DNA of 64,000 nucleotides from Desulfovibrionaceae bacterium (lineage in GTDB: Bacteria; Desulfobacterota; Desulfovibrionia; Desulfovibrionales; Desulfovibrionaceae). A model generated the notes under the pieces. It had not been told where the DNA came from. It did not search any database and saw only the letters and a program-made list of their open reading frames with translations. The stretch lies in NCBI GenBank assembly GCA_015709205.1, contig JACCQO010000014.1, forward strand, positions 1-64,000, read 5' to 3'. Numbering within the stretch: the first letter of the stretch is position 1; each line of letters opens with the position of its first letter. Both the position numbers and the translations under genes were made by a program. Shown here piece after piece: positions 56,723 to 64,000 of the stretch.

Positions 56723-57616
56723 CTAGCGCTGCGCCCGCTGTTCCAGGCGCTGGGCAAGGGCTTCCAGGGTGTGCACGAGCTTGTTCTTGCCGTCCAGCGC
56801 CCCGGCCAGACCGAGGGCCTTGGCGTCGGTCGCGCCGGCGCCGGCCTTGGCTTCGGCGGTCTGCCGTTCCTTGAGCTCGGCGATGCGGCGCTTGATGTCG
56901 GCGCGCTTTTCCGCGCTGTCGGCGGCGGCCAGCAGTTCCTCGTAGATCTCCAGCGCGCCCTTGTAGTCGCCCTGCTCCGTGAGCAGCACGGCCATGGTGC
57001 GGGTGCGCAGGGAAAAGTTCTCGCCGGACTCCTCCTCGTCCTCGTCGCCCTCCTGCTCGATCACGTCGTCGGGCGAAAGCAGGCGGCCGGCGCAGGCGGC
57101 CTTGCGCGGAACCACGGCCTCCTCGGCCTCGAAGACGAATTCCTCGTCCAGCGGCGGTTCGATGGGTTCGGGCGGGCGCCTGGGCAGGATGATGTCCACG
57201 CCCTGGTTGGACAGGAAGGCCTTGAGGCCCTCGGCGATGACCTCGGACCAGGAGATGGGTAGTCCCTGGAAGTGCGCGGCCAGAAAGTTCATGGCCATGG
57301 CCGTGTCCACGGCGTCGCTGCGGCTGGAGAGCAGGCTGGCCCAGGTGCGCCAGAACACGGGAAAGCCGCCCAGGGTGTCGGCCAGGTTCTCCACCTGGGT
57401 GCGCACTTCGTCCTCGCTGCCCAGGTGCGCCAGACATTCCACGAGCAGGAGCTTGGCCTCGAAGTGGTCGGGATGGCGCTCCAGTCCCTGGTGCAGGGTG
57501 GCCACGGCCTCGGGGAACTGTTCGGTGGAGGCGTACAGCTTGGCCAGGGGAAAGAACACCCGGGAGCCGGGCTCCAGGTCCAGGACCTCTTTGTACCAGT
57601 TAATCTTTTCGTTCAT
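56723..57616 (-). CDS. TPR-repeat protein
   Basis: 297 residues. The N-terminal part (about 1-110) has tetratricopeptide-like helices (PLAKLYASTEQFPEAVATLHQGLERHPDHF in overlapping pieces); a Pro/Glu-rich acidic middle (about 145-205) follows, then a further TPR (AVLLTEQGDYKGALEIYEELL) and a coiled-coil tail. Probably a scaffold; partner unknown. Its start overlaps the FtsB-like gene by 17 nt. Confidence 0.8.
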   Translation of the reverse strand: MNEKINWYKEVLDLEPGSRVFFPLAKLYASTEQFPEAVATLHQGLERHPDHFEAKLLLVECLAHLGSEDEVRTQVENLADTLGGFPVFWRTWASLLSSRSDAVDTAMAMNFLAAHFQGLPISWSEVIAEGLKAFLSNQGVDIILPRRPPEPIEPPLDEEFVFEAEEAVVPRKAACAGRLLSPDDVIEQEGDEDEEESGENFSLRTRTMAVLLTEQGDYKGALEIYEELLAAADSAEKRADIKRRIAELKERQTAEAKAGAGATDAKALGLAGALDGKNKLVHTLEALAQRLEQRAQR

Positions 57617-57926
57617 GCGCGCCGGCTCCGGGGGGGGATGCTGTGCCGTTGTCCGTGAAGACGTAGAGTATCTCGTCCTCCTTCACGAAGTGCATCTGCT
57701 GCCGTATGATCGTTTCGATGTATTGCCGGTCGTCCTTGAGCAGCCGTATCTGGCGGCTGAGCTCCAGATTGCGTTCCGTCAGCGCCTGCAGGCGCGTCGA
57801 GAGCTCTTCCTGCCGCTGCCTGAGCTCGTTGTAGGCGAACACGCCCTGGTCGCTCAGGAGCACCCTGTACAGAAGAAAGACGTTCAGGGCCACGATCAGG
57901 CCCAAAAAAAAACGCTTCGCCAGCAT
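57600..57926 (-). CDS. FtsB/DivIC-like septum formation initiator
   Basis: 108 residues with one N-terminal transmembrane helix (about 5-24) and a coiled coil (about 36-75: LRQRQEELSTRLQALTERN), then a short extracytoplasmic tail with RQQMHFVKEDEILYVF, typical of the FtsB/DivIC family of divisome proteins. Gene order is small ORF, ftsB-like, TPR, with short gaps or overlaps. Confidence 0.85.
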   Translation of the reverse strand: MLAKRFFLGLIVALNVFLLYRVLLSDQGVFAYNELRQRQEELSTRLQALTERNLELSRQIRLLKDDRQYIETIIRQQMHFVKEDEILYVFTDNGTASPPGAGAHERKD

Positions 57927-57932
57927 CGGTCG

Positions 57933-58193
57933 TCACTGCACGTAGCGGCCCTGTCGGCCTCCGGCGCCGGAAAGGGACAGCGGACCGCGCAATTCTTCCA
58001 GGAAACGCTTGGTGGCGGTTTCGATGCGCAGAACGTCCTCCTCTTCCAGGGGCACTTCGTCGACCTTTTCGATGAAGGCCTTGAGCATGTCGAACTCCCG
58101 CAGCAGGGTGTGTCCGAGATCGATGCGCTCGAGTTCGGCCTCCAGGTCGAGGATGGTCGCAAGGCAGTTGCGCAGCCGTTCCTGAAGGTCCAT
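57933..58193 (-). CDS. Small soluble protein of unknown function
   Basis: 86 residues, predominantly helical and acidic (LRNCLATILDLEAELERIDLG, VDEVPLEEEDVLRIE), with a Gly/Arg tail; no family recognised. A strong GAGGAGG-type SD directly precedes the ATG. It lies between pgsA (39 nt) and the FtsB-like gene (6 nt), which suggests a link to the envelope/division operon. Confidence 0.75.
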   Translation of the reverse strand: MDLQERLRNCLATILDLEAELERIDLGHTLLREFDMLKAFIEKVDEVPLEEEDVLRIETATKRFLEELRGPLSLSGAGGRQGRYVQ

Positions 58194-58232
58194 CCCCCCT
58201 CCTCGGTCCGTCCATCGGCCGCCTTCGCAGGG

Positions 58233-58790
58233 CTAGACGTCCCCCTCGTCGGCGAGCCAGTTGCGATAGAATCCGTAAAGGTAATTTATACCTGAAAATA
58301 CCGTCATGACAAGGGCGATGTAAAGAAGAATTTCCCCTATGGGCGCGGGATCGATCCCGAACCACGGAAAGTGCAGCAGCAGGGGACACAGGGCCACGAT
58401 CTGCAGGATCGTCTTCAGCTTGCCGAAGCGGTCCGCGGCGATGACCAGTCCCTGGTCCGCGGCCACGGCCCGCAGGCCCGTGACCATCAGCTCCCGCGCC
58501 ACGATGAGGATGGCCACCCAGGCCGGGGCGCGCTGCGCGTCCACGAGCATGATCAGCGCCGTGCCGACCAGCACCTTGTCCGCCAGCGGGTCGAGGAACT
58601 TGCCGAAGTTGGTGACCATGTTCATCTTCCTGGCGATGCGGCCGTCGAGCAGGTCCGTGAGGCTGGCGGCGATGAACACGAGCATGGCCGCCAGGCACGC
58701 CACGCGGCTCTGGGGAAAATACATCAGGACCACGAGCAGCGGCGCGGCGAGGATGCGCACCAGGGTGATGCGGTTCGCCAGGTTGAACAT
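58233..58790 (-). CDS. pgsA: CDP-diacylglycerol-glycerol-3-phosphate phosphatidyltransferase
   Basis: 185-residue membrane enzyme making phosphatidylglycerophosphate. Seen: the CDP-alcohol phosphotransferase signature DLLDGRIARKMN...GKFLDPLADK (D-x2-DG-x2-AR-x8-G-x3-D-x3-D), and about five hydrophobic helices. Its ATG overlaps the preceding lytic transglycosylase stop by one base. Confidence 0.95.
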   Translation of the reverse strand: MFNLANRITLVRILAAPLLVVLMYFPQSRVACLAAMLVFIAASLTDLLDGRIARKMNMVTNFGKFLDPLADKVLVGTALIMLVDAQRAPAWVAILIVARELMVTGLRAVAADQGLVIAADRFGKLKTILQIVALCPLLLHFPWFGIDPAPIGEILLYIALVMTVFSGINYLYGFYRNWLADEGDV

Positions 58791-59410
58791 TACGGCTTCC
58801 TTATGCGGTTGTAGCGTTTGAGGACCTCGGAGACGTAGTAGCGCGTCTCCTGGAACGGGGGCACGCCCCGGTAGCGCTCCACCTGCTGCGGCCCGGCGTT
58901 GTAGGCCGCCAGGGCCAGGTCCCAGCGCCCGAATCTGTCGTACATCTTGCGCAGGTAACGCACCCCGCCGCGGATGTTCTCGGCCGGGTCGAAGGAGTTG
59001 TTTACGCCCACCTCGCGTTGGGTGTCGGGCATGATCTGCATCAGCCCCTCGGCCCCGGCCGGGGACACGGCCCCTGAATCGTAGCCGCTCTCCACCTCGA
59101 TGACGGCCTGCACCAGATGGTGGTCCAGACCGTACTGGCCGCTGTACTTCTTGGCCAGGCGCACGATCTCGTCGCGGCTGACCTCGGGGTGGCCGCGGAA
59201 AACCGCGAACACGCCGTAGCGCGGCGAATCCGGCACGTTGGTGAAGTGGAAGACGCCGGCCTCGTCGCGGTAGTAGAAAAAGGTGGCCTCGGCGCGGGCG
59301 GCCTGCGGCCACAGCCCGCCCGCCAGCAGCGCGAGCGCCGCGGCGCAGGCCACTGCGCGCCACGGGGCCGCGGGACGCCGCTCGGAGATCGTGGTGTGCT
59401 TTCTCGCCAT
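58790..59410 (-). CDS. Lytic transglycosylase (SLT family)
   Basis: 206-residue exported murein hydrolase. Signal peptide (about 1-40), a short DUF4124-like segment (FFYYRDEAGVFHFTNVP), then the SLT domain with catalytic Glu in AVIEVESGYDSGAVSPAGAEGLMQI (in overlapping pieces) and AAYNAGP. It lies 26 nt after the mrp gene and overlaps pgsA by one base. Confidence 0.93.
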   Translation of the reverse strand: MARKHTTISERRPAAPWRAVACAAALALLAGGLWPQAARAEATFFYYRDEAGVFHFTNVPDSPRYGVFAVFRGHPEVSRDEIVRLAKKYSGQYGLDHHLVQAVIEVESGYDSGAVSPAGAEGLMQIMPDTQREVGVNNSFDPAENIRGGVRYLRKMYDRFGRWDLALAAYNAGPQQVERYRGVPPFQETRYYVSEVLKRYNRIRKP

Positions 59411-59436
59411 GAATCCCTATCCGCCGGAGCCGCATC

Positions 59437-60390
59437 CTAGGTATGGATGGTGGACGCGGCCTCCAGGCTGTTTTCCGTTGCGTCGGCGATGCGGTCGGCC
59501 AGGGCCAGGAAGGCCGTCTTGGCCGGGGTGTCCTCGTCCAGGAAAACCACGGGCTTGCCCAGGTCGCCGGCCACCACCGTGGCCGGGTCCAGGGGCACAG
59601 CGCCCAGGAACTCGATGCCGTAGTGCGCGGCCAGCTCCTTGCCCCCGCCCTTCTTGAACAGGCTGATCTCACCGCCGCAGTGCGGACAGACCAGGCCGCT
59701 CATGTTCTCGACCACGCCGAGCACGCTGGCCTGGGCGTACTGCAGGAAGTTCACGGCCTTGCGCACGTCGGCCAGGGAAATCTCCTGCGGCGTTGTGACG
59801 ATGACGCACAGGGCGTCGGGAATGGTCTTGAGCACGGTCATGTGCTCGTCGCCCGTGCCCGGAGGCGAGTCGATGACCAGGAAGTCCAGGTCGCCCCAGT
59901 TCACGTCGGAGATGAACTGGCGGATGGCCGAGTGCTTCATGGGCCCGCGCCAAAGCACGGCCTGGTCGCGGTCCTTGAGCAGCGAGTCCATGGATACGGC
60001 CGAAAGGTTGTCGTTGTAGGGCTTGGGCTTGATCAGGTTGCCGCGCTCGGTGTCCACGTCCAGCCCGCCGGTGAGCCCGAGCAGGTTGGGCACGGACGGG
60101 CCGTGGATGTCCACGTCCAGGATGCCGACCCTGAAGCCGCGCGCCGCCAGGGCCGCGGCCACGTTCACGGTGACCGAGCTCTTGCCCACCCCGCCCTTGC
60201 CGCTCATGATGAAGAGCTTGTAGCGGATGCGGGACAGGGTCGAGGAGATGATCTGGTCCTGCAGCTTGACGGCCGCGTCGTCCTTCTTCCTGCTTGTCGC
60301 GCCCTCGCCGGAGGGGCAGGGGCCGTCTCCGTTCTTGGCCGCGGAGGAGCAGCCGGTAGCGGATGCGCAGGTCTTGCAACTGGAACTCAT
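59437..60390 (-). CDS. Mrp/NBP35 family iron-sulfur carrier ATPase
   Basis: 317-residue P-loop NTPase of the ParA/MinD superfamily that delivers Fe-S clusters. Seen: N-terminal cysteine cluster (CKTC, C13-14 region and a later C, residues about 5-25), Walker A SGKGGVGKSSVTVN, DVDIHGPSVPN, SPPGTGDEH, and a C-terminal CPHC pair. The cysteine-rich N-terminus is like eukaryotic Nbp35 and differs from the DUF59 N-terminus of many bacterial Mrp proteins. SD GGAG at 8 nt. It leads mrp, SLT, pgsA and following genes. Confidence 0.93.
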   Translation of the reverse strand: MSSSCKTCASATGCSSAAKNGDGPCPSGEGATSRKKDDAAVKLQDQIISSTLSRIRYKLFIMSGKGGVGKSSVTVNVAAALAARGFRVGILDVDIHGPSVPNLLGLTGGLDVDTERGNLIKPKPYNDNLSAVSMDSLLKDRDQAVLWRGPMKHSAIRQFISDVNWGDLDFLVIDSPPGTGDEHMTVLKTIPDALCVIVTTPQEISLADVRKAVNFLQYAQASVLGVVENMSGLVCPHCGGEISLFKKGGGKELAAHYGIEFLGAVPLDPATVVAGDLGKPVVFLDEDTPAKTAFLALADRIADATENSLEAASTIHT

Positions 60391-60545
60391 CGTCTTCACT
60401 CCGTATCGTGGTTGTCCGCAGGTTCGGGGCGGCGCCGGAAAGCCTTGCACCGGGCCGCATCGGCCGCCCTTTTGAGCCTGCAACTGTAGATCATAGGATC
60501 AACCCCGGGGAAAGTAAACGCCCGGGAGACCGCGCTCGGCCCGCC

Positions 60546-61133
60546 TCAGCCCACGTATTTGAGCAGCACGAACCCCACGATCACGAGCACGGCGGTGGCC
60601 AGGATCACGAGGTTGAAACGCTTCTCCAGGAAATACCGTACCTTGTCGCCGAAGACGTAGATCAGCCCGGCGATGACCGTAAAGCGCAGCCCGCGCGCCA
60701 GGGTCGAGGCGACCACGAAGACCAGGAAATTGATTTTGAAGGCTCCGGCCGTGAGCGTGCAGACCTTGTAGGGAATGGGCGTGAGCCCGGCGATGGCCAC
60801 GGCCCAGGCGCTGTAGGCGTCGTACCAGTGCTTGATGATCTCGTATTTGTCCGCCAGGCCGTAGAAGCGCACGATGGGCCAGCCCACGGCCTGCATGAAG
60901 TAGTAGCCGATGAGGTAGCCGACCACGCCGCCCGCCAGGGAGAAGAGCAGGGTCTGCGCGGCCAGCACGAAGGCCCGCTCGCGCCGCGCCAGGGCCATGG
61001 GAATGAGCAGCAGGTCCGGCGGCACGGGAAAGAAGATGGACTCGGTGAAGGACACGAAGGCCAGCACCCGCCCGGCCCCGCGCGTGGCCGCCGTCCGCCA
61101 GAGGCGGTCCATGATCCGTTCGGTCAGTCCCAT
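60546..61133 (-). CDS. YqaA/DedA-type VTT-domain membrane protein
   Basis: 195-residue inner-membrane protein with four to five hydrophobic helices, FTESIFFPVPPDLLLIPMAL and GLTPIPYKVCTLTAG, signatures of the YqaA branch of the DedA/VTT superfamily (lipid scrambling or transport roles are proposed for DedA relatives). It starts 10 nt after pcm, with which it is likely co-transcribed. Confidence 0.88.
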   Translation of the reverse strand: MGLTERIMDRLWRTAATRGAGRVLAFVSFTESIFFPVPPDLLLIPMALARRERAFVLAAQTLLFSLAGGVVGYLIGYYFMQAVGWPIVRFYGLADKYEIIKHWYDAYSAWAVAIAGLTPIPYKVCTLTAGAFKINFLVFVVASTLARGLRFTVIAGLIYVFGDKVRYFLEKRFNLVILATAVLVIVGFVLLKYVG

Positions 61134-61143
61134 GAGTCCTTTC

Positions 61144-61785
61144 CTACCAGCCGTGCGCGCCCACGAGGTCCACGAAGGCCACGCCGCCCTTGCTCTCGCG
61201 CACCACCCTGCCCTCTTCCTTGCGGATGCGCACCAGTTCCTGCTGCCGTTTGGACGTGCCCACCGGGATGACCAGGATGCCCGGATCGCCGAGCTGGTCC
61301 ACCAGCGGCTGGGGCACCTCGGGCCCGCCCGCGGTGACCACGACGCGGTCGAAGGGGGCCTCCGAGGGCCAGCCCAGGGTGCCGTCGTCCAGCTTGGGCC
61401 GGACGCGGAAATACTTGAGCTGCGTGAACCGCTTGCGCGTGGCCAGGTAGAGTTCCTTGACCCGCTCCACGGTGTAGACCTCGCAGCCCATCTGGGCCAG
61501 CACCGCAGCCTGGTAGCCCGAGCCCGTGCCGATCTCCAACACGCGCATACCGGGCCCGGCTTCGAGCAGTTCGCTCATGAGCGCCACGATGTAGGGCTGG
61601 GAGATGGTCTGGCCGTTGCCGATGGGCAGGGGGTGGTCCTGGTAGGCCTGGGCGCGCAGGGCCTCCTGCACGAAGAGGTGGCGCGGCACGGCGCGCATGG
61701 CCGCCAGCACCCGGGGGTCGCGCACGCCCCTGGCCTCGATCTGTTCGCGGACCATGCGGTCCCTGTTGCGCTTCGGGTCTACCAT
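61144..61785 (-). CDS. pcm: Protein-L-isoaspartate O-methyltransferase
   Basis: 213-residue SAM-dependent repair enzyme for damaged aspartyl/asparaginyl residues. Seen: [17 protein letters not shown] loop [25 protein letters not shown] and [10 protein letters not shown]. First gene of a two-gene unit with yqaA; divergent from the CBS gene at 61983. Confidence 0.96.
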   Translation of the reverse strand: MVDPKRNRDRMVREQIEARGVRDPRVLAAMRAVPRHLFVQEALRAQAYQDHPLPIGNGQTISQPYIVALMSELLEAGPGMRVLEIGTGSGYQAAVLAQMGCEVYTVERVKELYLATRKRFTQLKYFRVRPKLDDGTLGWPSEAPFDRVVVTAGGPEVPQPLVDQLGDPGILVIPVGTSKRQQELVRIRKEEGRVVRESKGGVAFVDLVGAHGW

Positions 61786-61924
61786 GTCGTTTCGTGGGCG
61801 GATGTCCGGACGGGGCCGAGGGCCCGCTCGCCCGGGAACGCGCGCCGGGGGCCGCGCGACCGCACCGGATGCAAATCACGTTTCCCGGCGCAAGTCAACG
61901 GAAACCACGGCGCGCGCGGGCTTC

Positions 61925-61953
61925 TTGACACGCGGACCGGCGCGTTCCACAAT
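61925..61953 (+). promoter_or_regulatory. Promoter of the CBS gene
   Basis: A perfect TTGACA (61925-61930), a 17-nt spacer and CACAAT (61948-61953), about 30 nt before the ATG. Confidence 0.6.
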
Positions 61954-61982
61954 GGGATCATGGACAAACCGCGGGGGACGCC

Positions 61983-62447
61983 ATGATCTACGTATCCGAC
62001 CTGATGACCGAGGACGTCTTCACCCTGAAGATGCGCGACACGCTCAAGACCGCGCGTTCGATGATGAACCTGGCGCGCATCCGCCACGTGCCCATCGTGG
62101 ACGGCCAGGACCGCTTCATCGGCCTGGTCACCCACCGGGACCTGCTCAAGGCCACCATCTCCAGCCTGGCGGGCGTGGACCGCGTGGTCCAGGACGAGAT
62201 CGACGCCGGCATTCCGGTGAGCGAGATCATGCGCACCGACGTGACCACGGTCGCGCCCGACACCACCCTGCGCGAGGCCGCGCAGCTCCTGCTGCAGCAC
62301 AAGTACGGCTGCCTGCCCGTGGTCTCTTCGGGCCGGCGCCTGGTGGGCATCATCACCGAGGCCGATTTCCTGCGCCTGGCCATCTCGCTGATGGCCGCCA
62401 TGGACGACGGCGTCCTGGACTTTCCGGACTATCCGGACGGGGAATAG
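61983..62447 (+). CDS. Two-CBS-domain protein
   Basis: 154-residue tandem CBS protein (SDLMTEDVFTLKMRDTL, IRHVPIVDGQDRFIGLVTHRDLL, VSEIMRTDVTTVAPD, YGCLPVVSSGRRLVGIITEADFL) with an acidic tail ending DYPDGE. No output domain; an adenylate-sensing regulator of an unknown partner. GGGGGA lies about 6 nt before the ATG. Confidence 0.92.
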   Translation: MIYVSDLMTEDVFTLKMRDTLKTARSMMNLARIRHVPIVDGQDRFIGLVTHRDLLKATISSLAGVDRVVQDEIDAGIPVSEIMRTDVTTVAPDTTLREAAQLLLQHKYGCLPVVSSGRRLVGIITEADFLRLAISLMAAMDDGVLDFPDYPDGE

Positions 62448-62652
62448 GCCCCCGGCCGCGCCGCGCGCGACCGTGCGCGCACCCTGGGCTTTCCCGCGCG
62501 CCTCTGGTATGACCCCTTCCAGGTCGGACGCCCAGCGCGTCCCGTTGTTCATCCCCGGGCCCCGTCGGCCCCCTGTTTCCGGGCCCCGGCGGCCCGTCGC
62601 CTCCGAGCCCTGCGGCCCGCACAACCCGTCAACAACAAGGGAGCATGCATCC
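62448..62652. other. Gene-free interval between the CBS and M23 genes
   Basis: About 205 nt, rich in GC and in CCCCGG/GGCCCC motifs. I see no promoter above background and no protein-like frame. It ends in the AAGGGAG (62637-62643) that serves the M23 gene. Confidence 0.4.
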
Positions 62653-63981
62653 GTGAATCTCGCCTCTGAAGCGCCGCGCAAGAAAGGCGGCCAAATCTAT
62701 CTGCTCTTCGGCCTCGTCCTGGTCTGCGCCGTGGTGGCCGCGGGCTGGTTCTACATGCGCGACCGTACCGCGCCCTCGCTGACGCTGACGCCCTCCCAGG
62801 GCGTGGTCGGCGCGTCCTCCTCCGTGCAGGTCGCGGCCGAGGATACGGCCTCGGGCATCCGGTCCCTGACCGTGAGCATGACCCGCTCCGGCCGCACCAC
62901 CGTGCTTCTGGACAAGACCTATCCGGACAAGCCCGGCGCGGTGAGCGAGTCCATCGACCTGGCCGCGGCCGAGCTCAAGGACGGCACCTTCGAGATCTCC
63001 GCGGCGGCCACGGACGGCTCCATCTTCAATTTCGGCGCGGGCAACAAGGCGCGCGCGAGCGCCGAACTGCGCTACGACTCCAAGCCGCCGTCCGTGTCCG
63101 TGGCCTCGGGCACCATCTACGTCAAGCGCGGCGGCACCGGCGTGGTGGCCTACACCCTGTCCGAGCCCGTCCAGCGCACCGGCGTGTTCGTGGGCGACGT
63201 GTTCTTTCCGGCCTACAAGCGGGCCGACGGCGTCTACGTCTGCTACTACGCCTTCCCCTACTACGTGGAGTTCAAGGACTTCGCCCCGGCCATCGAGGCC
63301 GAGGACCTGGCGGGGAACGAGCGCCGCCGCAAGCTTTCCCTGCAGCCCAAGGACCACGAGTTCCGCCACGACGTGATCAATCTGCCGGACTCCTTCCTGG
63401 ACAGCAAGATGCCGGACTTCGAGGGCATCGTGCCCGGCGAGATGACCAACCTGGAGCGCTTTCTCAAGGTCAATCGCGAGGTGCGCAAGGACAACCGCGC
63501 CGCGCTCATCGGCATCGGCCGCAAGACCGCGGACCTGCCCCTGTGGCAGGGCGCGTTCCAGCGCATGGCCGGCGCGCCGCGCGCCGGATTCGGCGACCAG
63601 CGCTCCTACCGCTACGACGGCAAGGAAGTGGACCGCCAGACCCACCTGGGCGTGGACATCGCCTCGCTGCAGCACTACCCCGTGCCCGCGGCCAACGACG
63701 GCGTGGTGGTCTTCGCCGATTTCATGGGCATCTACGGCAACTGCGTGATCATCGACCACGGCCAGGGGCTGCAGACGCTGTACGCGCACCTGAGCGAGAT
63801 CGGCGTGGCCCTGGGCGAGACCGTGGCCAAGGGCCAGATCATCGGCAAGACCGGCGTCACGGGCATGGCCGGCGGCGACCACCTGCACTTCGGCGTGCTC
63901 GTCTCCGGCATCCCGGTTTCACCGGTGGAATGGTGGGACGCGGGCTGGATCCGGGACAACGTCACCAGCAAGCTGCCCTAG
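62653..63981 (+). CDS. M23-family murein endopeptidase
   Basis: 442-residue membrane-anchored cell-wall hydrolase. One N-terminal transmembrane segment (about 15-37: YLLFGLVLVCAVVAAGWFY), then about 270 residues of beta-rich periplasmic domains. The LytM/M23 domain (about 325-430) has zinc ligands in HLGVDIA and the HLHFG motif. GTG start at 62653 with AAGGGAG about 9 nt upstream; upstream frame sequence is not conserved. The zinc and catalytic histidines are all visible, so it should be active. Confidence 0.93.
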   Translation: MNLASEAPRKKGGQIYLLFGLVLVCAVVAAGWFYMRDRTAPSLTLTPSQGVVGASSSVQVAAEDTASGIRSLTVSMTRSGRTTVLLDKTYPDKPGAVSESIDLAAAELKDGTFEISAAATDGSIFNFGAGNKARASAELRYDSKPPSVSVASGTIYVKRGGTGVVAYTLSEPVQRTGVFVGDVFFPAYKRADGVYVCYYAFPYYVEFKDFAPAIEAEDLAGNERRRKLSLQPKDHEFRHDVINLPDSFLDSKMPDFEGIVPGEMTNLERFLKVNREVRKDNRAALIGIGRKTADLPLWQGAFQRMAGAPRAGFGDQRSYRYDGKEVDRQTHLGVDIASLQHYPVPAANDGVVVFADFMGIYGNCVIIDHGQGLQTLYAHLSEIGVALGETVAKGQIIGKTGVTGMAGGDHLHFGVLVSGIPVSPVEWWDAGWIRDNVTSKLP

Positions 63982-64000
63982 CCCGCCGTCGAGCGACGAC

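Overview
This window looks like core chromosome of a high-GC, Gram-negative, anaerobic sulfate-reducer-type bacterium, most likely a member of the Desulfovibrionaceae. The best single clue is adenylate kinase (10261-10932). Its LID carries Cys130, His136, Cys152 and Cys155, the same spacing as the metal ligands known from the Desulfovibrio gigas enzyme. The fused IspDF, a 587-residue RpoD, two-subunit glycyl-tRNA synthetase, adjacent SurA-type chaperones, BamD and lipoboxes also fit a Gram-negative deltaproteobacterial lineage. I see no insertion sequence, prophage, integrase, CRISPR array, toxin-antitoxin pair or defence island. Nearly everything is housekeeping.

Layout. 1-4.9 kb (+): atypical thioredoxin reductase, a CAU-anticodon tRNA, Nif3-like protein, zinc-ribbon coiled-coil protein, RNase P RNA and IspDF, closed by a perfect 27-bp hairpin. 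5.0-9.8 kb (-): a CASTOR/POLLUX-like ion channel, an MscS channel and a double-DUF1566 protein. 10.2-10.9 kb (+): adk. 11.0-25.4 kb (-): trkA-trkH potassium uptake, rpsT, then mfd, two SurA-type proteins, rodZ, recO, glyQ and glyS. 25.4-28.2 kb: a gene-free leader region before mfd, cheW (-), an AT-rich gap, a small unknown gene (+) and ugd (-). 28.4-36.1 kb (+): pdxJ, acpS, nnr, CBS protein, tsaE, lysC, cimA and an MBL-fold hydrolase. 36.1-46 kb (-): GGDEF protein, then rpsU, yqeY, mutS2, dnaG and rpoD (a macromolecular-synthesis operon with mutS2 inside), then HU with a small membrane protein. 45.2-61.8 kb (-): otsA-rsmA; trxA, trxB, bamD, unknown, EF-G2, DUF2062; fbp-tsaD; mrp, lytic transglycosylase, pgsA, small ORF, ftsB-like, TPR; pcm-yqaA. 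61.9-64 kb (+): a two-CBS protein and an M23 endopeptidase.

How the genes work together. Envelope assembly is heavily represented (SurA pair, BamD, RodZ, FtsB-like, PgsA, lytic transglycosylase, M23 peptidase). So are ion homeostasis (Trk, MscS, CASTOR/POLLUX-like), thiol redox (TrxA/TrxB plus the atypical reductase), the tRNA t6A pathway (TsaD, TsaE), and aspartate-family and citramalate amino-acid synthesis (LysC, CimA).

No new multi-gene system is evident. The most informative observations are small: an ideally placed internal translation start in lysC; about a dozen short tandem duplications that are all multiples of three inside genes; a terminator-like hairpin about 40 nt before mfd; an intra-operon terminator after rpsU; and a near-identical C-rich element before both the atypical reductase and adk.
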